The notes under the pieces were generated by a model. It was not told the origin of the DNA and did not search any database. It saw nothing but the letters and a program-made list of their open reading frames with translations. Below are positions 9,590 to 20,571 of a stretch of DNA of 60,000 bases, one piece after another. The stretch spans positions 13,118,501 to 13,178,500 of the forward strand of contig OX485805.1 in the NCBI GenBank assembly GCA_950295325.1, read 5' to 3'. Within the stretch, counting starts at the first letter, position 1, and every line of letters begins with the position of its first letter. A program made the translations under genes and the position numbers. Source of the stretch: Polytrichum commune (Eukaryota > Streptophyta > Polytrichopsida > Polytrichales > Polytrichaceae).

Positions 9590-10918
9590 CTCCCACTTTG
9601 GATTCTTGTCTTTTGCATTCTCCCTTTCCTTGGGAGGCCGGCCGTAGAACTCCCACACATCCCGCGATGCCATGATGTTCCTAATCCAAGAAGCTTGATA
9701 TGCCCGCTTCTTGTTATTCATGTTGAAATAGCGGGAGATATCGCTCAGCCGGGTTTCGTCGTCCGACCACACGACCAATGCCTTCCATACCTTCAATTTT
9801 TCCTTTAGACCATTAGGATCATTCCACTCCGTCATCAGTTGAAGTTTCTTTGAAGCTTCAACACTGTGCTGACCGTCAATCAGCCAAAAATCGCCTTTCT
9901 CTATAGAAGGCCACATATCCGGTGTAGGCATTCTTTTGTGTCCCTGAGGCATGACAACAATAGTCTGCCTATCATGTTTAAACTGGTCGCTCACCATCTG
10001 GGCGATTAACCAATCAACATACGCATCTTCCTTTGCCCGAACGCACTTCTCTGGTGGCGTTAGGTGGCATTGTGCGATGTTGACATCAAACTTGAATTCT
10101 CTGCTCATGAAAAAACAATGTAAACACTTGGTGTCGAAATTGTTGAGTATTTTCTGGATTTCCGATGGCTCCACTCCTTCCCCGGGCTTGGGCATACGTA
10201 GCTCCGGTGAAACAGGCTCATCTGTCATGGCAGATACTGACTCTCTCGGCCTCTTAGATGGTGTCGTCTGCCGGCTTTGTGATGGCGTCGGTGTTTCACT
10301 ATCAGCAGGAGTTGCCGTAGGTGTTGTTCTCCTCGAGTCAGCTGGAACCGGTCGGGGCTTCCTCACTGTTTGAGGTCTTGACGACCCTGCGCCCTCTTCA
10401 GCAGTCGCCTTGCGCCTCACAGCTTGTTGAGATTTTGACTTGCTTTGCTGGGTCTTGTTTATTGCGTTGATTGCCTGCTTAAGTTTAGTGAACTTGGTTG
10501 CAACCTTCGTGTTTGAAATGATCGCATCTATGAAGATTGTATCCGGTTTAACAATGTCTGGCTCAGCGCAGGATTCCTTCACGTATACCGGATCGAATGG
10601 CTCGGCTTGCTCATGCATGAACATGTGCAAATTTTCCAGAGAAGAGTTTTCCAGGATGACGTCAACGTGCTCTCCTAGAGCATGAACTGATGCCACCCCC
10701 CATCCCGTCAAAGCATCCCATGTGTGTTGCTCCTCCGTGCCAACCTTCAAAACAAGGAGGATTTTGAATTGAGCTGCCTTTACTACAAGAAAGGACCATG
10801 CAATTACAAGGTCTTCTTTTGCTACGTAGGATTGGTTTTTAGGAGTTTCGTGCTCCTGCCAGATCGCGTCTGGTGCCGGCTTGAACCATCGTTCTCCAGG
10901 TCTTTTCTTGGGGGGCAT
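9590..10918 (-). CDS. ParB-like (DGQH-motif) N-terminal exon (E1 copy)
   Basis: A 443-codon exon. The ATG at 10918 lies directly after the acceptor (cttgcag), and the same holds in E2, so this is the likely start. Residues about 1-150 form a variable domain. About 160-260 are Ser/Thr/Pro-rich and basic (likely disordered). About 300-440 contain R-Q-T-I-V-V, then F-W-L-I-D-G-Q-H-S-V-E-A-S-K-K-L and W-K-A-L-V-V-W-S-D-D, ending P-P-K-E-R-E-N-A and K-N-P-K-W. The DGQHSVxAxxxL signature matches the nucleotide-binding box of ParB/DGQHR-type domains. In bacteria and phages ParB-like domains often sit in one protein with a DNA methylase, as the next exon suggests here. Donor GAG|gtgagc at 9589. Confidence 0.7.
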
Positions 10919-10942
10919 CTGCAAGTAGAAATACATATGTTA

Positions 10943-11729
10943 GTTTCGGTCGGGCGACCCAAACTCTTTCAAATCATATAGGCTTATGTCTGGGTTTAGT
11001 AACATTTATATATGGGGTTACTTTTCACAGGTTTGGGTCGAACGACCCAAACCTGTGCCTACAATGGCTAATGAATAATATATTATTTGGCTACGAAAAC
11101 CAATCTTTAAGTTCATGGATACAACAATCATCACGAGCTACTGTTCTAGTTGTGGGTCATTTCATTATTGCTTGGGTGTTTGAGTTGTTGTTTATAAGTG
11201 TAAGTATTGTTCGTAAGCAGTAAAAATTTACGCAGAGTTTGGGTCGTTCGACCCAAACTTTGTAGCGGTATGGAATGATCGGCTATGGCCTTAGATCATA
11301 CCCAAGATGATGATTACCTAAATTATGAATTACCATTTCATGCGCTGTTTGGGTCGAACGACCCAAACTCTGCAGATGGATTGGGTCGAGCGACCCAAAG
11401 TATGTGCTAGTTTGGGTCGAGCGACCCAAACTCTGCAGATGGATTGGGTCGATAGGGTTAGATATTCACCCAAGATGATGATTAAATTAATTATAAATGA
11501 ACATTTGATGCGGAGTTTGGCTAAACCCTAGACCCAAACAATGCTTATGGTTTGGGTCGAGCGACCCAAACTCTGCAGATGGATTGGCGCCCACGACCCA
11601 GAGCATCTGCTAGTTTGGGTCGAACGACCCAACCATCTTTAGAGTTTGGGTCGAACGACCCAAACCATCTTTAGAGTTTGGGTCGAACGATCCAAACCAG
11701 CTGGAGAGTTTGGGTCGCTCTACCCAAAC
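10943..11729. repeat. Dispersed E1-type palindromes upstream of the ParB-like exon
   Basis: About twelve copies lie in the inferred 5' intron: near 10943, 11031, 11237, 11347, 11380 (arms shortened), 11410, 11550, 11613, 11644, 11676 and 11708, with a half site at 11764. Centres include GG, AA, TT, AG and CT. Several are followed by CTCTGCAGATGG, which resembles the flank of E2-type sites (CTCTGCACAT). Confidence 0.9.
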
Positions 11730-11759
11730 CACCTGCAGAGTTTAGTGTTTTAGGGTTTC

Positions 11760-12750
11760 AAACTGAAGTTTGGGTCGTCTCTCGAAACACTTTTGATTCC
11801 AGAGACCTTTATAATGTGTTTACGCAGCATATACAATGCTTATGCATTGTAGATGCTGCGAAACTCTAAAGAAATTGACACACATAAAGAAGTTGAAGAA
11901 ATCACCTTGCTTTGCAAACTACACAACAAGCTGCTGTTGGAAGCAGTTCTAACAAGCTAGTCTTGGAAGCTGATTCTAGAAAGGATTGGATATCAGAAAA
12001 CTAAGAACGCCTCACAAACATTCACTCTGAATTGAAGAAGCTTTCACAAACATTCACTCAGAATTAAACAATCCCTCACAAACATTCACTCTGAATGTAA
12101 CAAGTGTTTACAAACATGAACAAAGAAGCTATCTGAAGGCCACACATGCACCCTGATTTTCGAACAATCATTCTAATTCCGAAATCACTCTACACTCACA
12201 CATGAATGTTTCTAAGACCAGGAGGAACTGACACAACCACTTTGAAACAACACTCACACTCCAAAACAACAAAGACGTTCTGAAATGGCTAAAATGTATA
12301 GACTTTAATACAAAAACAAACCCTAAAACTCATACTACACTCAGAACTCGGTCAATGCGCACTCAATGAACAACAAAATAGATCAAAAGAAGAAGAGGAG
12401 TGAAAGAGAGAATGAGATAATGATGAAGAGGGAAGGAGAGAGGGAATGCGAGTTCGACAAGGAGAGAGAGAATGCAAGGGAGGAGGCGGCACTTTCAAGA
12501 GCGGCGGCGCCTCCAGAAAGTATGAGGAACGTACAAAGGAGGAGGAGCTTGGAGCGGAGGAGAGAGAAGGAGAAAGTGCGGAGGGGAGAGTGAAAGGGGG
12601 AAGGTCACTCAAGGGCGGGACCCATTCGGGCCGGCGCCTTTCGTGTCCGTTCGGCTCATGGCCGCCACGTGTCACGGGGCGCTCCATGGCCCAAACGAAT
12701 ACACAATCTGAGCCATTGGAGAGCCCCAGGCCCATCGACGGTCGATAGGC
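11760..12750 (-). other. Probable 5' leader and promoter region of the E1 cluster
   Basis: In transcript direction (minus) the stretch 12,366-12,600 is pyrimidine-rich, like many plant 5' leaders. A telo-box-like AAACCCTAA lies near 12,320 and a CACGTG core near 12,666. E2 has the same layout (pyrimidine-rich 57,290-57,590, telo-box-like repeats at 57,595). No convincing long coding exon is seen. Open frames on either strand here are low-complexity R/E/K or S/L/P runs. Transcription start is inference. Confidence 0.4.
12011..12118. repeat. Short tandem repeat, CACAAACATTCACTCTGAA type
   Basis: Three close copies and one decayed copy of CACAAACATTCACTC(T/A)GAAT are spaced by about 33-40 bp in the E1 leader region. 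Not found in E2. Confidence 0.75.
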
Positions 12751-12759
12751 CTCGCAAGT

Positions 12760-13640
12760 GGGTATCCTTTAGCCACCTATCCCATACCATCCTTGAGGAT
12801 ACTAAAAAACCTTTATAGCCTAAGGTTTTTAATTTAATGGTCCCCCGATGGATTTGCTAATATCAAATAATGAAACTGTATTGGTTTTGTAATTTTAGTA
12901 ATCTACACATATGCATGAATCGAGAATGATAGATACTAGACTAAGAGGAGTATTTAATAATTATATTGCAATCCTCGTAGGCAATTACATAATGGAATAA
13001 TATAACTATGGTAACCATTTACACAATGAATGGTTTCGAGTTATATATTGTAATTATCTATGAAGGTTGTTGGTAAAGGACAATGCTATAGCCTACGATG
13101 GATCCGTTAACACATACCATTGAACTAAATCTAATTATACAAGTTTATGTAGTGTCATTCATTATAATATGGAATTATGCAATATTAAGTGTTGACAACT
13201 TAATATCATTGTTGTTTGCGAAAAGCAACAAAGATGTTGTTTGATTTATAGCATGATGGAATATTAACATACTTATTTACAAGTTTACATATTTATGAGA
13301 TACAAATATATTGAAGCGGGTGTTTTTGCTGAAGAACCCAATTAAGAACTCATATGAAGATGGTTTAGGTAGGACGACCCAAACATTAGACAATGTTGTT
13401 GTTGTTCATATATTTAGTTGAGACAAGATAAAGTCTACAAATATTGAATATAGTGATAGTAAATGAGAGAAGCACCATGTATACAAATATGAAGCTATCA
13501 AATACTAATATGTGGAGTTCAACATTATATGAAGCCATTTAAGCAATCACTTTGTTGTTGGATGATCCCTCCACATATATTAAACAACATATCTTATTAG
13601 GAAATGAGGCACAAATTACAGTAGATGGTGTTCTATATGG
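12760..13640. other. AT-rich non-coding DNA
   Basis: No gene is seen. Near 13,362 one decayed E1-type palindrome (GTTTAGGTAG, GA, CGACCCAAAC) is preceded by a block similar to 3,670-3,705 (gaagaacccaattaagaactcatat). Confidence 0.5.
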
Positions 13641-13646
13641 AAGCCA

Positions 13647-14195
13647 CACGGGTAGGTCACTCTAAGGCATTTTTGTGCACCACGTGCGGCTCAGGGTTTT
13701 TTGTTTTGGGGCTATTTACCTTCAAGGGTTGAATTAAAGCCTCCCTATAATTACTTGAATTTCAAAAATGGCCCATTTGTTTGCACCCTTCCATTACTTA
13801 TATTGTCCAAGTCACTGCAATTTTTTGTACTCTATATTCCTTTTAAGTAATAAAAGCTAATCTACTTCCTGTTAAGGGAAACCATGGAAACAAAGAAGGG
13901 TGCAAACAATAATATCATTGCAAACAAAGTTATGAAGAAAACACATAGGAGACCATAGCAAACATTATACTAAACATACCTTCTAGGAACCTTATCTTCA
14001 GCCCCTATATTAATTTTACAAAAAAATAATGGCCCACATTTTATGTCCATCTAACTTACTTATAATGGGATTGTCTACATTTAATGGCCCCTTCATTATT
14101 TGGAATTCCTTTATAATTTTTATTTCAAATGATTTCAATCCTCTCTATATTATGCCGCACGTCGTTTTTAAAATGCACTAAGTGACCTACCCGTG
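13647..14195. mobile_element. MULE-like MITE
   Basis: The ends are inverted repeats of about 48 bp starting CACGGGTAGGTCACT and containing ACGTGCGGC at the inner end; the right copy differs by a few bases and one small gap. The flanks GGAAGCCA (13639) and GGAAGCAA (14196) match 7 of 8 and fit the 8-9-bp duplication of Mutator-like elements. No coding capacity. It lies inside E1. Confidence 0.65.
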
Positions 14196-14220
14196 GGAAG
14201 CAACCCTGAACAACTACGAG

Positions 14221-14265
14221 GGTGTAGGGTGTAGGGTGTAGGGTTTAGGGTTTAGGGTTTAGGGT
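14221..14265. repeat. Interstitial telomere-like repeat
   Basis: Three units of GTGTAGG-type followed by three to four TTTAGGG units. TTTAGGG is the usual plant telomere unit. Confidence 0.85.
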
Positions 14266-14922
14266 ATATAAATGTGTCTTGTTGCACTCGAAGCCATAAA
14301 TGAATGGCGCATAGGTCAAATGAGGGGGCCAAGTCGCTTGTGGTTCTAAAAACAAATGTATATAGATATCACAATAGTCTAATTCATGAACATGAACGTT
14401 GGTTACATTTCATGTTATGTTTGTTATGTATGTTATGTTACGTCGTAGATGCGTTCATATTTAGTGTATAAATCTCTAAATATCTTATTTAGTGTAGTGA
14501 CACTAGAACACACCAACATGTATTTAAGGACATGTTCTACTCAACTTGCATTGAATAGATACAACTATATATGTTTAGATTTTTCATCAAACATTTGTTA
14601 AAACAAATAAAGTTGATTACATTTTTTTTGGCAAGCCAAATCAATAAAAACTATAGGTACAAAACACAACTACAATAAGTATGATATTTAGTGTTTGATA
14701 CACTAAATACAAGTGAATACACAATATATCAATAACCATATGAAAGTAATAAACATTAAATATAAGCTATAGTAATATGTGGCATTGACATGTTTGAATT
14801 TAGTGTTAGTAAGGATGTGAAAAGAAGAAATATACGTGAGAGTAGAAGGTAGCAACACATTTACTTCTAACACTAACTGTCATAGGATTGAAAATTAATG
14901 TTGAGCATGTAAGGGTGGTAAC

Positions 14923-15668
14923 CATAGTCCGCCAAGAGCCTAAGGCTAGTGTAAATGCAGCCTACAAAATTTGTGACTTAGCCTATAAAATTTTGAAAGT
15001 GTAGGACAAAGAGCCTATGGACAATTTTAAAACATAGGATATCAACCTATGTGGTAAAAAACATGTAGGAAATTTTGCCTACAAAGTTTTTAAAAGAGCG
15101 GATTTTAGCCATTCATCCTTCTTCAAATTGGGAAATTAGTTGGCCTAAGTACATATCTTTAGGCTAATACTCGGGGCTCTTGAGTGGCACATAGGCGGAT
15201 ATCAATAATAGCCCTGACTCCCTCCCCGTCGATCTTTACAAATACCACAGCCCAAGCCCCATCACCGCATAGAGGTTGAATCAGAAGATGGTGAGGACTT
15301 TCACCCTTAAACTCATTTGAATTTTAGCAACCTTTCATAACTTATAATCAACTCTTTAAAAAGGAGTTGGTTAATCCTTGGCCTTCAAACGTGGTGAAGG
15401 GCTTAGCCAGGTTCAATTCCTGCCAAGGATACCACTTAGTACTCAAATTTTGAATTTAAAGCCTACAACATTAAAAGATATGAAGGATTTTAACCTACTA
15501 AAAATTAGTTTTAAAGGCAATTGGCAGGTAACTTAAAAACTCAAAAGGTTTTCAACTTACAAAAATTTGATATTGTAGGATGCAACCTATGCCATGAGGG
15601 AAATAGCCTATGCCCTTTTAAAGAGGTAGGCAATTAACCTCAATAACTTCAAAAACTTTTCGGACACT
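14923..15668. mobile_element. Possible small non-autonomous element
   Basis: A perfect 9-bp direct repeat GGTGGTAAC flanks the segment (14914-14922 and 15669-15677). The ends share a short inverted AGTCCG/GTCCG motif. The interior is rich in 'agcctat' and 'taggca' words with inverted copies. It has no coding capacity. A 9-bp duplication would suit a Mutator-like element, but the inverted ends are weak. Confidence 0.4.
15345..15432 (+). other. tRNA-derived sequence, possible SINE head or tRNA relic
   Basis: It contains AGTTGGTTAA (A-box/D-loop-like), GGTTCAATTCC (B-box-like) and pairing ends CCTTGG/CCAAGG, but the whole is too short and mispaired for a working tRNA. Confidence 0.3.
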
Positions 15669-16137
15669 GGTGGTAACAACACTACATATAATCAAATCCA
15701 CACATCATATTTTGTGTAGTTATTTAATAGCGGAATTAGGAGGTTAGTTGTCCAAGGTCATTTGATGGTTGGCGCCACGAAGAGGCAAGCTAAATATGGA
15801 TGCTCTATTACCAACAAGAAGCAGGAAATTCTGTCAGAAGGTTTGAACTTAGGTTTAGGGTTTACGTTCGGGCGGGAAAGGGATCCAAAGAGGAAGGCCA
15901 AGGCGGAGGCGGGTAGTATAAAGTACCAAACCCCCCAAACTTTGCTCCTTTTTTCTCATCTCTCCATTCTGAAATGGTTGCAAGCTCTCTCAAGTAGTGG
16001 TGGAGTGCAAGGTTCGTGTATGCATCCGTTGATGAGTAGCTAATTACAACAGCCATGCACGGCCTGAATTCTTCCAATTAGTATCCACGTAGCTGAATAT
16101 GGAAGATTACCGCAATTTAAGGCGGAATTTGCGGAAT

Positions 16138-17048
16138 GTTTGGGTCGCTCGACCCAAACCCACCCCCATAGTGAGGTTTGGGTCGAGCGACCCAAACCCA
16201 CCCCTATCACGGGCTGGGCCTGGATTAGCAAGCCCATCCTGTCACGAGGTTTGGGTCGCTCGACCCAAACCCACCCCCTCTCACGGGTTGGGCCTGGATT
16301 AGCAGGCCCATCCTATAACGAGGTTTGGGTCGCTCGACCCAAACACACCTCCATTGTGAGGTTTGGGTCGAGCGACCCAAACCCACCCCTGTCACGGGTT
16401 GGGCCTGGATTAGCAGGCCCATCCTGTCACGAGGTTTGGGTCGCTCGACCCAAACCCACCTCCATTATGAGGTTTGGGTCGAGCGACCCAAACCCACTGC
16501 TATCACGCGCTGGGCCTGGATTGCCAGGCCCATCCTGTCATGAGGTTTGGGTCGCACGACCCAAACACACCTCCATTGTGAGGTTTGGGGCGAGCGACCC
16601 AAACCCACCGCTATCACACGCTGGGCCTGGATTGCCAGGCCCATCCTGTCACGAGGTTTGGGTCGAGCGACCCAAACCCACCCCTATCAAGGGCTGGGTC
16701 TGGATTACCAGGCCCATCCTGTCACGAGGTTTGGGTCGAGCGACCCAAACCCACCCCTATCAAGGGTTGGGTCTGGATTACCAGGCCCATCCTGTCACGA
16801 GGTTTGGGTCGCTCGACCCAAACACACCTCCATTGTGAGGTTTGGGTCGCTCGACCCAAACACACCTCCATTGTGAGGTTTGGGTCGAGCGACCCAAACC
16901 CACCTTCATTGTGAGGTTTGGGTCGAGCGACCCAAACCCACCTCCATTGTGAGGTTTGGGTCGAGCGACCCAAACCCACCCCTGTCACGGGTTGGGCCTG
17001 GATTAGCAGGCCCATCCTATCACGAGGTTTGGGTTGCTCGACCCAAAC
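16138..17048. repeat. Array of 17 E1-type palindromes upstream of the DUF7869 gene
   Basis: Starts near 16138, 16176, 16249, 16322, 16360, 16434, 16471, 16544, 16581, 16656, 16729, 16802, 16839, 16877, 16915, 16952 and 17027. Spacing is about 37 or about 74 bp. The long spacers carry a second hairpin (TGGGCCTG, six bases, CAGGCCCA) at the middle position, so palindromes recur about every 37 bp. Centre dinucleotides are CT or AG, once CA. The arms are nearly always perfect. Frames through the array give FGSSDPNP/VWVARPKP-type peptides that are a by-product of the DNA repeat. Confidence 0.95.
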
Positions 17049-17240
17049 CCACCCTCATGCACACAATGGGGATGTGCATAGACGGATCTTGAATAAACTG
17101 TTGTGCGCTCCATCTTTTTGGAACCCATCGATATAATATTCATACAACATGTGTTATGATAAGGTTTCTGTGTTTTTCTATTGGACCCTATAGCTTTTGT
17201 CAATTCTTTACAAGGTTCCATGTTCATGTGTGTAGGCAAA

Positions 17241-17327
17241 ATGGATGGGTATACTGGAAGAGGGTATTCGTCTGGAGAAGACATGGCCACTTGGCCATCT
17301 GCATCTGAGGAAGAGCTAGACATTGTC
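17241..17327 (+). CDS. DUF7869-type protein, first coding segment (before gypsy insertion)
   Basis: ATG at 17241, just after a possible acceptor (gtgtgtag), begins 29 codons of an acidic, Ser/Glu-rich stretch ending E-E-E-L-D-I-V. The gypsy element then interrupts it at the 5-bp target TTGTC (17323-17327, repeated at 24370-24374). The same frame resumes at 24375 with G-E-A-T-M-D-E, so the uninterrupted gene was open across this point. The start lies about 190 bp from the end of the palindrome array. Confidence 0.65.
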
Positions 17328-18299
17328 TGTCGCAACCCTTGCTAGGTCCCTTAACAATCTTGCCAATTTTCGTTTCTAGCAAAGGTTACGAGCGCTAACC
17401 CTTCGCATTCCGCCATGCTAATGGATAGCTCCTCTTACCCCGGACCAATAGTTCATAGGAGGGAACCAACCCTCCTACTTTGCTTTCGGGACTCACCCCT
17501 TAATCGGTAACCCATTTCCCCAATGTGGACTTCCATCCATAGAAGTCCAATCCTAAGTTGATCACCGCGTTGCCGGAGCAACACTACAACAACCCGAAGC
17601 ATACTAGGCAACTATGGCCTCACAATAGGCCAAAGCCCATGGAGGCCTTGCCGTTCGGCCTCGGGTGGGTGAGGCCACACCACCTCACCCATATAAGCCT
17701 CTAGGACTTCACGCGGGGCCCCTACCCCACCGTCAACCAACCTCTTGTCTCTCTACCAAGAGTTGGGGCCAAGTGGACATTCTCCTTTAGCCGCTGGGCC
17801 TAGAACCCCCCAGCAGCTTCAGACCATCATAACTTCCTTGTATGACGTCTGATCATAACAACCAACCACTCCATCTTCATCTACGCTTTACGTAGATGCC
17901 GATGGACTCCTCACTTGCCCCATTTGAGCAAGTCTTGAGGAAGTTATGCCTGTTTGAACCTTGGCAGTCCCGGGAATCACTCCCAGGCACTGCTGTACCA
18001 GGGCGCTGTCCCGGGATAGCGCCCCACTCAAATGGCCATAACTCCTAGCTCACACCTCCAATTGAGGTGTTCTTGAGCATTCTAGAATCACCACGCCATG
18101 AGCTACGCATAACTCATGGCCTTCCCCTTGTGCCTCCTAGTCTTTGTGGGTGGGAGGCGTTCCCAACGCCCGGGGCCCTCACCCACACTAGGATCACTTG
18201 GGCCCTCTCACCAACGGCGCCACAAGTCCCGGGTGTCACTCCGGGGTCCCCCTTGTGCCCATGGTGTTTCGGGCACTCCTCATGGAGAGGTGCGCGACA
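17328..18299 (-). repeat. Copy A LTR (3' LTR in element orientation)
   Basis: Starts TGTCGCAACCC and ends GTGCGCGACA on the plus strand, with TG...CA termini. Same sequence as 23398-24369 by eye. Confidence 0.95.
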
Positions 18300-18316
18300 C
18301 TCACCCCCACCAAACG
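18300..18316 (-). other. Copy A polypurine tract
   Basis: On the minus strand TTTGGTGGGGGTGAG directly precedes the 3' LTR, the usual place for plus-strand priming. Confidence 0.75.
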
Positions 18317-19537
18317 GAGTCGATGCCCTCATCGACTATACTCGTAGTCGGCACACCAATTCTCAAGTTGCCATCCTCTATGGTGCGGCATTGTGTTTAC
18401 CTTAGGGCGCGACCCCCACAATGCATCTTCAAATTTGGCATAGTCCCAAAGGTGTCGTTACTAGGTGGTCCGTTAGCGACCTTGGATCTCTCATCCAAGG
18501 ACCTAACCTATACTAGACCCACCTACTTTGGGACTCACTTGGGTTGCCCCTCCTTTGGGGCCTCCCCCGTTAGGCTCCACTAGCCTAACGTGACACATCT
18601 AGGCGAGACCTCAACGCTTCCACTAAGTTGTCTCGGTTGCAACTCCGAGATGGCTTTCCATTGTTAAGCCACGCCTCGATCGCACGGGGGTGATGCCAAG
18701 TCCCGCCCGACTCGGTTCCCACTTTGCTCTTTCGAGACATGGGTTCATGACTCCCATGCGCCAACTCTCGTTAGCTCGCGGGTAGCACTTTTATGAGCAC
18801 GCGCCATCACCTTGCCCCCGCCCGGACAAGCCCACAACTAAGAAGTTTCTTGGTTTTATCCAAGGCCCCTCCTAGCCATGGCCCCCAATTACTCGGCTTA
18901 CCCAACCTAGTTTGGCATGTCTATTCCCCCTCTTCCACTAACCAAGCACAAGTACAAGACTAGGACCTCATCTCATACTTTTCTCTTTGCACCACTAAAG
19001 TTTGGACTTTATTCCATCAAGCCAAAGAACAAGTTCATGTTGTGGAGTAATTAACCTCGAAGCTAAGTGTGCTACTAGCGTCTCTCCCCCACTAAAGGAG
19101 ATTGATGTCCTCATCAATGCCTACGCTTCATTTTATTGGAATGTCTAGCCTTAGTTTCTTCAAAATGCTTGACCAATTCCTTGGTGTTCATCATGTCTCT
19201 TGCCGCTACCCAAACGGCTTCTTTCTATCCTCACCATTTCACCAAGTACTCCTTTGTACATTTTCTTTCCTTTTTACTTAGGCTTCCTACACTTGAGGAT
19301 GCCCTACTACCTCATGTTCCAAATGACGTCCACAAGGTCGGGAGGTGGCCTAATCACTTACTTGTGATGGGGCCACAAGGTGTCGTCCTTAAATGGCTTT
19401 AGGAATGAGACATGAAATGTCGGATGCACTTTGATCTCGGGCGGTAATTCCAACTCATAAATGTCCTTGAACACTTGTTCCACAATGGAAAACGGAGCTC
19501 CAATTTGGGACATGAACTTTGGAGTGAGGCGTTCCGG

Positions 19538-20571
19538 CTAAGTGAAGTTGTTCACATTCAACAACACCTTTTGGCCCACCTCATTCTCCACTTCGCGTCT
19601 TCCGGCATTGACTTGCACTTCGTAGCACTTTCGGGCTTTCTCCACCAACAACTTGGTCATCTCCAAGACTTGTTTACCATCCTTGGCCAAGTCTTCACCA
19701 TCTTGGTCGAACTCTAGTGTTGAATGTGCCCCCTCGAGAGCTAGGTTAGTAGGTTGGAGCGCATCCACTCCATAAGCCACCATGAAAGACAACCCCTTGG
19801 TCGCCAAGTGCGTGGCTACATTACAACTAAACTCCGCTCGACCCACATAGTCCGTCCAATCTCCTTGGTCCGGCCCCACCAAGTTCCTCAAGTATTGCTT
19901 CAAGACTCCATTCACACGCTTTGTTTTCCCATCCATTTGGGAATGTAAGGCCGTGCTAAGCCTTAGTTTCAATACAACCTCTTTAGAGAAATGCATTGAA
20001 AATGCACTTGTGAACTTTGGATCTTGATCCCACACAATCACTCTTGGCAACCCATGGTGCCTCAACCATCCTTTGAGAAAAGGCTATGCGGTCTCTAACG
20101 CGGTTGCGATTCCCATAATCGGCACCATGTGTGCCAACTTGGCCAACCGCTCTACCGTCAACAAGATGGCATCATACCCATGTGACTCCGGCAAACTTGT
20201 GATCAAGTCCATGCACATACTATGCCATGGCCCCGACGGGATAGGCAACGGTTGCAAGAAACCGCCTTGCTTTTGGTAAGAGGCTCGGTTCACTTGGCAC
20301 TTCATCCAAGCCTTCACAAAGTGGGCTATATCTTCCTTTATGCACCGCCAATGGTACCTCCTTGACACCATTCTACGGCGGGTTTTTTCTTTCTCCTCTA
20401 TGGCCGGCAATAGGACTATCATATTCCTCCTTCAAAACCGATAGCCTCAACTTGCCTTGTGGCACATACACCCGACTTTGTTTACACTTGAACAATCCGT
20501 CCACCAACTTAACCTCTTTGAGCACCTTGCTCTTGCGAAGCTCACCTAAAAGCATTTGTGCTTTGGGGTAG
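19538..20571 (-). pseudogene. Gypsy integrase remnant, copy A
   Basis: Minus-strand frames broken by stops or shifts contain the zinc-binding region (H-R-G-E ... H-F-V-K-A-W-M-K-C-Q), the catalytic core start P-W-H-S-M-C-M-D-L-I-T-S-L-P-E-S and F-T-S-A-F, and the H-S-Q-M-D-G-K-T-K-R-V-N block around the catalytic Glu region of Ty3/gypsy integrases. In that block Thr-Glu-Arg is replaced by Thr-Lys-Arg, so the catalytic Glu is likely lost. Copy B (52173-53159) is very similar. Confidence 0.8.

Noticed and set aside
12366-12748. R/E/K-rich or S/L/P-rich proteins in the E1 leader, and the similar ones at 57162-57611
   Set aside because: They are translations of purine/pyrimidine-biased simple sequence and are not conserved between E1 and E2.
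15345-15432. Functional tRNA gene
   Set aside because: A-box- and B-box-like words exist but the cloverleaf is too short and the T stem is mispaired.
16138-17048. CRISPR array
   Set aside because: Repeats are perfect palindromes with short, mutually similar spacers, in plant-like DNA with introns; no cas genes.
16138-17048. Rho-independent terminators or bacterial operators
   Set aside because: Hairpins are dense, but introns, LTR elements and telomere-like repeats show a eukaryotic nuclear context.
16138-17136. Long open frames through the array giving FGSSDPNP / VWVARPKP repeat proteins on both strands
   Set aside because: The 22-bp palindrome is open in all frames; peptides on both strands mirror each other and there is no codon or start evidence.
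18067-18583. Proteins coded in the gypsy LTRs (also at 24137, 47232-48419 5' part, 54121-54637)
   Set aside because: The same frames occur in all four LTRs on both strands and have no known domain; they are chance frames in GC-rich LTR DNA.
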